Below, in pieces: positions 22,427-28,484 of a DNA stretch of 28,484 nt. This DNA is from Miniphocaeibacter sp964345925 (GTDB taxonomy: Bacteria; Bacillota; Clostridia; Tissierellales; Peptoniphilaceae), in assembly GCA_964345925.1 (NCBI GenBank), contig CAYFSP010000020.1, positions 1 through 28,484 of the forward strand, given 5' to 3'. The translations under genes and the position numbers were made by a program. Under the pieces are notes generated by a model. It was not told the origin of the DNA, made no database searches, and saw only the letters and a list, made by a program, of their open reading frames with translations. How positions within the stretch are numbered: position 1 is the stretch's first letter; every line of letters begins with the position of its first letter.

Positions 22427-23128
22427 ATGAGTTTTGTTGAAATGATAGATAGTTACAAGACATATAAAATGGGAGATACTACAATTTATGCTAATAATGG
22501 AATAAATTTTTCTATTGAAAAAGGTGAACTAGCAGTTATTGTAGGTCCTAGTGGAGCAGGGAAGTCCACTGTACTTAACATATTAGGTGGAATGGATACA
22601 AATGACGAGGGACAAGTGATTATAGATGGCACTGATATTTCTAAATATAATGAAAAGGAATTGACAACATATAGAAGAAACGATATTGGTTTTGTGTTTC
22701 AATTCTATAATTTAGTACCTAATTTGACTACTGTGGAAAATGTTGAATTGGCATCTCAAATTGTAGAAAATGCTAGAGATGCAAGGGAGGTTTTAGTCGA
22801 TGTTGGTTTAGGAGAAAGACTTAATAACTTTCCAGCTCAACTTTCTGGAGGGGAACAGCAGAGAGTTGCCATAGCAAGGGCATTAGCAAAGAATCCGAAG
22901 CTTCTACTATGTGATGAACCAACAGGTGCATTGGATTATAAAACTGGTAAATCCGTTTTAAAACTATTACAACAAACATGTATAGAAACTGGAACTACTG
23001 TTATTTTAATTACACATAATAAAGCCATTGCTCCAATAGCCAATAGGGTTATAGAAATAAATGATGCAAAGGTTAGAAATATTACAATTAACGATAATCC
23101 AGTGTCCATAGACGAAATTGAGTGGTAG
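22427..23128 (+). CDS. ABC transporter ATP-binding protein, MacB/LolD type (233 aa)
   Basis: Energises the large permease encoded directly after it. Walker A is GPSGAGKST (40-48), the Q-loop Q92 is in FVFQFYNLVPNLT, the signature LSGGEQQRVAIARAL spans 139-153, Walker B is LLLCDE (159-164), the D-loop GALD (167-170) and the H-loop H197. FQFYNLVPNLT is characteristic of the MacB/LolD/FtsE group of mechanotransmission exporters. Length 233 is normal. The start at 22427 has a weak site (GATGTGAG). Its stop and the permease start are separated by one base, so the two are co-translated. Confidence 0.95.
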   Translation: MSFVEMIDSYKTYKMGDTTIYANNGINFSIEKGELAVIVGPSGAGKSTVLNILGGMDTNDEGQVIIDGTDISKYNEKELTTYRRNDIGFVFQFYNLVPNLTTVENVELASQIVENARDAREVLVDVGLGERLNNFPAQLSGGEQQRVAIARALAKNPKLLLCDEPTGALDYKTGKSVLKLLQQTCIETGTTVILITHNKAIAPIANRVIEINDAKVRNITINDNPVSIDEIEW

Positions 23129-23129
23129 T

Positions 23130-26100
23130 ATGAAAGCGCTAAATAAAGATATTATTAGAGAGATTAAAAATAGTAAGGGTAGAATAATATCCATAATGCT
23201 TATGGTTACTATAGGTGTTTTAATTTTAATCGGTTTAAAGATAACAAGTCCTATAATGGAGAGAAGAGCAGATGAATATTTTGTCAAAACAAAAGGTGCA
23301 GATATAATACTTTCTTCAACATTTGGACTAGATGATAAGGATTTGGATATTGTAAAAAATATTCCAGACTTAAAGGATTATGAAGTAGGATATAATTTCG
23401 ATGTTGAAACAAAGAAAAATGATGACTTAATTCGACTTAATTCCTTGACTACAAAGGTTAGTACGGTGGAATTGGAAAGTGGTAGACTTCCCAAAGGTGA
23501 AGACGAAATTATACTGGATAAACAACTTAAAAATAAATATAAAATTGATGATATTATTGAGTTTCAAAAGGAAAATATAGAAGAAGATGAGGAATATTCA
23601 TTAAAAAATTATGAATATAGAGTTGTTGGATTTGCTACAAGTCCTGAATATGTGGACAGTATCAATCTTGGAAGTAGTTCCATTGGTGATGGTATTATTT
23701 CAGGATTTGCCTTTATAAATAAAGAAAATTTTAATTCAGAATTGTATTCCTCTATAAAAATGACATTTAAGGATTTAGAAAATTTTAAATATAGTGGTGA
23801 AGATTATAGAAAAATCGCAAAAAAACATAAGAACGAACTAGAGGATTCACTTGTCTTTAGAAAAGATGAAGTATTTTCTGAAAAGAAAGCAGAGATTGTA
23901 AAAGAGATTTCCGATGGCGAAAAGGAATTAAATGACGCAAAAGATAAGATAAGAGATGCAGAAAAAGAAATTGAAGATGGTAAGAAGAAAATATCCGATG
24001 GATATAGAGAATTTAATAAAGGCAAGAATAAATTAAATTCTGAAATATCAAAGGGAAGAAGAGAGCTTGAAAATGGTCAAAGGGAATTAAATAAGAATAA
24101 GAAACTCTTAGATTCTAAAAGAGAAGAAATAAGTAAAGGTGAAAAAGAATTAAAGGATGCCAAATCCAAAATGGATTTAGGAAGAGTTGAACTGGATAAG
24201 GCTTGGAAAGAATACTACGATAATGAAAAACTTTTAAATAACGGAATTTCAAAAATCAATTTAGAAATAGATAAGATGAATTCCTCAATTGATGAAATTG
24301 ACAATGTCATTAATTCCATTCCTGAAATGAAAAAGCAGCTGATATACTTACAGGGACAAGTTGAGGAATTAAAAGGACAAGGTAAAAAAATAAATGATGG
24401 TCTTGCTGTTATTAAAGGAAATATTTCAATTATAAATGATCAAATAGCGTTTATAGAAGGGCAGCTTGAAAATGGTCCAAATGAGGAGCTTGAAGGACAA
24501 TTAACCATACTAAAAGAACAAAAGAACAATTTAACTGTTGAAGAGGGTAATTTACAGAATAATTTAAATAAAATCTATTCTGGAATAAGAGAAGTTGAAG
24601 AAAATATTACTAAAATTCAAAGTTTAATAAATAGTGAAAGCTCATTAATAGAGAATAGAGAAAAAATAAAACAGGGTATAATTACGGCTAATGGGGAAAA
24701 GGAAAAACTATTAGAAAACCTTGAAAAGCTACAAGAAGGAAAAACTCAGCTTAACAAAGAAGAAGATAATTGGCAAAAGGGAAATAAGAAATACCTACTA
24801 TCCTTAGAAGAATTTAACAAGGGAAAAGCGGAATTTGAAAAAGGCGAAAAAGAAATTATCAGCGGCCAGAAAAAAATTGATGATGGGTTTAAAGAATTAA
24901 AATCAGCAGAAAAAAAAGGTAATGACAAACTAAATTCAGCCCTTAAAGAAATTGAAGATGGTGAAAAAACTTTAAAGGAAAATGAAGAAAAATTCCTTGA
25001 AGAAAAAGAGAAGGCGGAAAAAGAAATTGCTGATGGCGAAGAAAAACTAGACGATGCTAGAAGGATTTTAAATATATTACAATCACCTAAATACAATGTA
25101 GAAACAAGGGAAAGTAACAATAGTATATACACCTTTTATGATGAGGCAAAAAGGCTTCAGATAATAAGTAATATATTTCCTGTATTCTTCTTCTTTATAG
25201 CACTGCTCGTTTCCCTTACGACTATGACTAGAATGGTAGATGAGCAGAGACTTGAAATAGGTACGATAAAAGCATTAGGATATTCTAATACTCAAATAAT
25301 GAAAAAATACTTTATTTATGGTGGAGTAGCATCAGTGTTGGGTTCTATACTTGGAATTTTACTAGGGCATAAATTAATATCACCTTTAATATTTTCAGCC
25401 TATTCCTCAAATTATGTATTTGAAACTACTAATATACCATTTAATACAAATTATAGTATTGTAGCTTTAATAATTGGTGTTCTATGTACAGCAGTAGCAG
25501 GAGCTATGGCTACATGGGGTAGCTTAAGGGATAACTCTGCAACTCTAATGAGAGGAAAGCCACCAAGAAGTGGAAATAGAATATTCTTGGAACGAGTAAA
25601 GCCAATTTGGAAAAGGCTAAGCTTTATGCAGAAGGTTACAATGAGGAATCTTTTTAGGTATAAAAAGAGAATGTTTATGACTATAATCGGTATAGCTGGT
25701 TGTACTGGACTTGTTTTTATGGGATTTGGAATTAAGGATTCCATAATCAATATGGAAAAGAAACAGTATCATGAAATATTTGATTATGATCTTATTTCAA
25801 TTTATGATGAGGAATATAGTCTAACAGGATACGAAGAATATAATGATCTTATGGAAAATACAGATAAGATAAAGGATCATTCTAAGGTTCTAGTATCCTC
25901 TGTTAATGCGGAAGGAGAAAATGGACCAGATCAGATAATAACTTTAATTTCTCCAGAAAATGATGAGGAATTTAGTAAATTTATAGAGCTAAGAAGTAGA
26001 AAAGATAAAAAGAATATAGAATTAAAGGATGGTGGAGCTGTTTTATCGGAAAAAATATCTAAACTTTTAAATGTAAAAGCTGGAGATAAAATAACGGTAA

Positions 26101-26765
26101 AAGACGGCGACAATAAAAATATTGAAATTAAAATAGATGCTATTGTAGAAAACTATGCAGGTCATTATATATACTTAAGCCCTAATTATTATGAGGAAGT
26201 CTTTGGTGAAGAATATGAACCGAATGGAGATATTGTAAATATAAACTTTACAGAAAAAGAAGAAAAAAGTGAGATTATCGAAGAGATTAACAATAATGAT
26301 TCAGTTCTTAGTATTTATAACAACAATCAACTAAAAGAGATGATAGACGGTTTATTAGGTACTTTGGACATATTGGTATTCGTAATAATATCCTGTTCTT
26401 GTATTCTTGCATTTGTAGTGCTTTATAATTTAACGAATATAAATGTTTCTGAGAGAATAAGAGAACTTTCAACAATAAAGGTCCTTGGCTTTTACGATAG
26501 GGAAGTAACTGCATATGTATATAGAGAAACATATATGCTTACAATTGTAGGAATATTTTTTGGATATTTAATAGGTTTTATAATGCATTATATAATAATA
26601 AATAATTTAGTACCAGATATGGCAATGCTTGATCCACATCTATATTTAACAAATTATATTCTATCAGCAGTAATAACAATGGTATTTGCAACAATGGTAA
26701 TGGTTGTTGTCCATAGGAAATTAAAGAGGATAAATATGGTTGAAGCATTGAAGGCAGTTGAATAG
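23130..26765 (+). CDS. FtsX/MacB-type ABC permease with long coiled-coil extracellular domain (1211 aa)
   Basis: One N-terminal helix (about 19-38), then an outside region of about 640 residues containing a MacB-like core (DEIILDKQL, YEYRVVGFATSPEYV). A long helical hairpin-like coiled coil follows (250-645), built on repeated EKELxDAKxKI...DGxKE-type units, including GEKELNDAKDKIRDAEKEIE. Three helices (682-702, 731-750, 773-796) form the first FtsX domain (IGTIKALGYSNTQI). A helix at 848-872, a second extracellular domain and three last helices (1079-1102, 1134-1158, 1172-1197) form the second FtsX domain (LSTIKVLGFYDREV). This layout is that of large Firmicutes FtsX permeases with coiled-coil stalks; the substrate (lipid, peptide or drug) is unknown. 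I choose ATG 23130, one base after the ATPase stop, with GAGTGG upstream. Confidence 0.9.
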   Translation: MKALNKDIIREIKNSKGRIISIMLMVTIGVLILIGLKITSPIMERRADEYFVKTKGADIILSSTFGLDDKDLDIVKNIPDLKDYEVGYNFDVETKKNDDLIRLNSLTTKVSTVELESGRLPKGEDEIILDKQLKNKYKIDDIIEFQKENIEEDEEYSLKNYEYRVVGFATSPEYVDSINLGSSSIGDGIISGFAFINKENFNSELYSSIKMTFKDLENFKYSGEDYRKIAKKHKNELEDSLVFRKDEVFSEKKAEIVKEISDGEKELNDAKDKIRDAEKEIEDGKKKISDGYREFNKGKNKLNSEISKGRRELENGQRELNKNKKLLDSKREEISKGEKELKDAKSKMDLGRVELDKAWKEYYDNEKLLNNGISKINLEIDKMNSSIDEIDNVINSIPEMKKQLIYLQGQVEELKGQGKKINDGLAVIKGNISIINDQIAFIEGQLENGPNEELEGQLTILKEQKNNLTVEEGNLQNNLNKIYSGIREVEENITKIQSLINSESSLIENREKIKQGIITANGEKEKLLENLEKLQEGKTQLNKEEDNWQKGNKKYLLSLEEFNKGKAEFEKGEKEIISGQKKIDDGFKELKSAEKKGNDKLNSALKEIEDGEKTLKENEEKFLEEKEKAEKEIADGEEKLDDARRILNILQSPKYNVETRESNNSIYTFYDEAKRLQIISNIFPVFFFFIALLVSLTTMTRMVDEQRLEIGTIKALGYSNTQIMKKYFIYGGVASVLGSILGILLGHKLISPLIFSAYSSNYVFETTNIPFNTNYSIVALIIGVLCTAVAGAMATWGSLRDNSATLMRGKPPRSGNRIFLERVKPIWKRLSFMQKVTMRNLFRYKKRMFMTIIGIAGCTGLVFMGFGIKDSIINMEKKQYHEIFDYDLISIYDEEYSLTGYEEYNDLMENTDKIKDHSKVLVSSVNAEGENGPDQIITLISPENDEEFSKFIELRSRKDKKNIELKDGGAVLSEKISKLLNVKAGDKITVKDGDNKNIEIKIDAIVENYAGHYIYLSPNYYEEVFGEEYEPNGDIVNINFTEKEEKSEIIEEINNNDSVLSIYNNNQLKEMIDGLLGTLDILVFVIISCSCILAFVVLYNLTNINVSERIRELSTIKVLGFYDREVTAYVYRETYMLTIVGIFFGYLIGFIMHYIIINNLVPDMAMLDPHLYLTNYILSAVITMVFATMVMVVVHRKLKRINMVEALKAVE

Positions 26766-26789
26766 AAAAAGAGGCTATGCCTCTTTTTT
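26766..26789 (+). terminator. Terminator of the ABC exporter operon
   Basis: AAAGAGGC-TAT-GCCTCTTT followed by T, right after the permease stop. Confidence 0.85.
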
Positions 26790-26818
26790 GTTTAAGGAAA
26801 TAATGTATAATAGTAAAT

Positions 26819-27529
26819 ATGAAAAATAATAAAACATTAGGGAATATATTTTTATTTCTTGGAGCTACAATTCAAATTTTACTAATATTTTTTATAGTAA
26901 AAATAATTATAAGTAATTTTAGGGTTGTATTGGACTTTAAAGAGTTAGTAATACTATTTATAATAGGAACTATGTTCTACTCTTTATCATCAATAATAAA
27001 TATTAGAAAAGTTAATAATAAATTAAATAAGAGAAAAAATGTAAGAAAGACAATAATATATATTTTTATATTATATTTAACTGTGTTAATAATTGCTCTA
27101 TTTTTTAAACTTGGAATGGGTAGGTTTTATGAAACGGACAATTATTTAGAATATATAAAAAATAATTTCAATTTAAAACCTTTAAGCATAATAAAATATT
27201 ATATAAATGGGTTTGCTACAAATAGTATAAATCCAAGCACTATATTTTATAATTTGTTGGGAAATGTAATATTATTTATGCCAGTAGGGGTATTTTTATA
27301 TATTTTATTTATTAGGATGAGAGAATTTAAATTATATTTTCTTATTATGAGTATGATAATAATACTTGTAGAAGTATTACAACTATTAACAACGGCTGGT
27401 TTTATGGACATAGATGACTATATATTAAATATAGTTGGTTCTGTATTATCATTTGGAATTATGAAAAACAAATATGTGAATATAATATTGGAAAAATATT
27501 ATATTTTAGGAGATATAAATGAAATTTAA
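26819..27529 (+). CDS. VanZ-like membrane protein (236 aa)
   Basis: Hydrophobic helices at about 10-30, 40-58, 77-97, 140-165, 170-190 and 200-216. The C-terminal half has the VanZ pattern: NLLGNVILFMPVGVFLYIL, then LVEVLQLLTTAGFMDIDDYILNIVGSVLSFGI, where E-x-x-Q and D-x-x-D-x-x-x-N-x-x-G are the family signature residues. VanZ-type proteins are linked to glycopeptide tolerance (VanZ of Tn1546) but most relatives have no known role. The ATG at 26819 has no ribosome site. AAGGA at 26794 is well placed only for ATG 26803, which opens a 9-codon frame overlapping this start. It overlaps the next gene by 11 nt. Confidence 0.82.
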   Translation: MKNNKTLGNIFLFLGATIQILLIFFIVKIIISNFRVVLDFKELVILFIIGTMFYSLSSIINIRKVNNKLNKRKNVRKTIIYIFILYLTVLIIALFFKLGMGRFYETDNYLEYIKNNFNLKPLSIIKYYINGFATNSINPSTIFYNLLGNVILFMPVGVFLYILFIRMREFKLYFLIMSMIIILVEVLQLLTTAGFMDIDDYILNIVGSVLSFGIMKNKYVNIILEKYYILGDINEI

Positions 27530-28184
27530 GACGATTAAAAATAGAATTTATGCAGATTATTTTATGCCTAATAGATACGGCGAATATGAGGAAATGTTAA
27601 AAAAGTTTTTAAATAATGATTTTAAATTTTTATCATTATATGATTATTATAATAATAGATATGATAATGATGAAAAAGTAATAGTAATTCGTCATGATAT
27701 AGACAGTGACTTAGAAATTGCAAAGAAAATGTTTGAAATTGAGAATAGATTAAATATAAAATCTACATATTATTTTAGACTAAAGACCATAGATGAAGAA
27801 TTCATGAAGGAATTGGTAAAAAACAATATAGAGGTTGGTTACCATTTTGAAGAAGTGGCAACATATGCTAAAAGAAATAAAATAGATAACAAGAAACAAA
27901 TATATGAAGAGATGAATAATATAGTAGAGGAATTTGAAGAAAATCTATTGTTATTTAAGAATATGGGAATAGAAATACATTCCGTTTCCTCTCATGGAGA
28001 CTGGAAAAATAGAGAAATAGGAATTAGAAATTTAGAACTTATAAATGAAAACTTACTGAAAAAATATAATATATTTGAAGCATATACAGCTGAGGATAAT
28101 TTAGAATTTAGAAATATAGATAATTTTTATCCTAATTTTTGGGTTGGAGGAGATCCGAAGGAAATACTTGAAAACAATTATTAG
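27519..28184 (+). CDS. Polysaccharide-deacetylase-like protein, interrupted by an in-frame TAG (221 aa)
   Basis: A NodB-like fold with metal/active-site style segments: VIVIRHDIDSDLEIAKKM (D and the HD pair), STYYFRL, VGYHFEEVATYAKR, and EIHSVSSHGDWKN with a conserved His and Asp. Such proteins are carbohydrate esterase 4 relatives acting on sugars of envelope polymers. The frame stops at TAG 28182-28184, but the same frame continues for 29 more codons to TAG 28272-28274 as RSLLLIHPRSWDSCFK..., and LLLIHPRxW is the usual last strand of this family. The complete protein would be 251 residues. The ATG has AGGAGA upstream and overlaps VanZ by 11 nt. Confidence 0.72.
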   Translation: MKFKTIKNRIYADYFMPNRYGEYEEMLKKFLNNDFKFLSLYDYYNNRYDNDEKVIVIRHDIDSDLEIAKKMFEIENRLNIKSTYYFRLKTIDEEFMKELVKNNIEVGYHFEEVATYAKRNKIDNKKQIYEEMNNIVEEFEENLLLFKNMGIEIHSVSSHGDWKNREIGIRNLELINENLLKKYNIFEAYTAEDNLEFRNIDNFYPNFWVGGDPKEILENNY

Positions 28185-28274
28185 AGAAGTCTGTTACTGA
28201 TTCATCCAAGAAGTTGGGACAGTTGTTTTAAGACTAGACTAAAAGAGGATTTAGGAAGAATATTTAGAAGATAG
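28185..28274 (+). other. In-frame continuation of the deacetylase gene after TAG
   Basis: Twenty-nine codons in the same frame, RSLLLIHPRSW followed by DSCFKTRLKEDLGRIFRR, up to TAG 28272-28274. It directly abuts a terminator hairpin. The LLLIHPRxW strand fits the expected end of the preceding protein, so this is part of that gene. Confidence 0.65.
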
Positions 28275-28304
28275 ATTAAAAGCCTTTGATTCAAAGGCTT
28301 TTAA
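28275..28304. terminator. Terminator shared by convergent genes
   Basis: ATTAAAAGCCTTTGA pairs with TTCAAAGGCTTTTAAT. With A/T on both sides it can end both the deacetylase gene (+) and the GNAT gene (-). Confidence 0.8.
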
Positions 28305-28484
28305 TATGTATATTTGAAATAGACCATGTCTTTAAGGAGTTTCCCTTCTTCAATAATCGGTTCCTTATAATTATTTGTGAAAAAATCCTCTACAATATGG
28401 GAATATTTAAAACCACAATTTTTATAAAAAGAGAGCCTGTGAAAAAAAGTCTGTAAATAAAGCCTTCTATGATAAGATAAAAAA
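28301..28484 (-). CDS. GNAT family acetyltransferase, C-terminal part (runs off the window)
   Basis: The last 60 or so codons of a minus-strand gene. RLYLQTFFHRLSFYKNCGF is the typical end of a GNAT domain (strand, LxTF, helix and FYxKxGF), followed by HIVEDFFTNNYKEPIIEEG and a strand LLKDMVYFKY that matches the family's final E-x-G-x-x-L-x-D-M-V-x-x-x-K pattern (usually CxxDMVxFxK). The stop is TAA at 28301-28303. The 5' part lies beyond 28484. Substrate unknown. Confidence 0.78.
   Translation of the reverse strand, partial: FLSYHRRLYLQTFFHRLSFYKNCGFKYSHIVEDFFTNNYKEPIIEEGKLLKDMVYFKYTY

Noticed and set aside
23804..25132. Minus-strand Ser-rich frames inside the permease
   Set aside because: They are the complement of the coiled-coil E/K-rich codons (TTC/TCT runs), so long open frames arise from composition only.

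Overview
The window is a very AT-rich stretch (about 30% GC by eye) of a low-GC Gram-positive chromosome. The evidence is strong AGGAGG-type ribosome binding sites, T-box leaders ahead of aminoacyl-tRNA synthetase genes, a bacterial SRP RNA with an Alu-type 5' domain, Clostridia-like dihydrofolate reductases, and a tRNA 2-selenouridine synthase. An anaerobic Tissierellia/Peptoniphilaceae-type organism (Peptoniphilus/Anaerococcus-like) fits best, but that placement is inference. No phage, transposon, plasmid or CRISPR element is visible.

Layout: (a) 1-5.1 kb holds a nitroreductase (-), a zinc-ribbon membrane protein, a Pro T-box and proS, a second nitroreductase and a small VOC-like protein. 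(b) 5.1-7.95 kb is a minus-strand block with a MATE efflux pump, an upstream MarR regulator gene split by a one-base frameshift with a palindromic operator, and a LiaF-like membrane protein. (c) 8.0-12.5 kb holds gltX, two paralogous membrane-anchored proteins of unknown function, a Cys T-box and cysS, and a 42-residue membrane peptide. (d) 12.7-16.7 kb is a folate/thymidylate neighbourhood: thyA, an unknown protein, a TfoX C-terminal-like HhH protein (-), two paralogous dihydrofolate reductases, a small GNAT protein, a DUF2200 protein and a membrane protein. (e) 16.8-18.3 kb is a single large nuclease-helicase gene, the best candidate for a defence function. (f) 18.3-18.8 kb holds tRNA-Ser(GGA) and SRP RNA as one minus-strand unit with a near-consensus promoter and a strong terminator. 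(g) 18.8-22.3 kb, all minus strand, has an XRE regulator with a membrane tail, an ECF sigma factor/DUF4349 anti-sigma-like pair, and mnmH. (h) 22.4-26.8 kb is a two-gene ABC exporter of the MacB/FtsX type with a long extracellular coiled coil. (i) 26.8-28.5 kb has a VanZ-like membrane protein overlapping a polysaccharide-deacetylase-like gene that carries an in-frame TAG, and the 3' part of a GNAT gene (-).

Most of the window is housekeeping: translation, one-carbon metabolism and envelope homeostasis. Its most unusual property is that at least three genes (marR, the second membrane-anchored paralog, and the XRE gene) are each interrupted by what looks like loss of one base in a short A or T run, and a fourth has an in-frame stop. 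In each case the continuation in the shifted frame reads as good protein. Either the assembly under-calls homopolymers, or these genes are really decaying, slippage-controlled or recoded. The marR break sits on a tandem AAA-AAA slippery site, which makes real frameshifting conceivable there. The nuclease-helicase at 16.8 kb and the sigma/DUF4349 pair are the other items most worth following.
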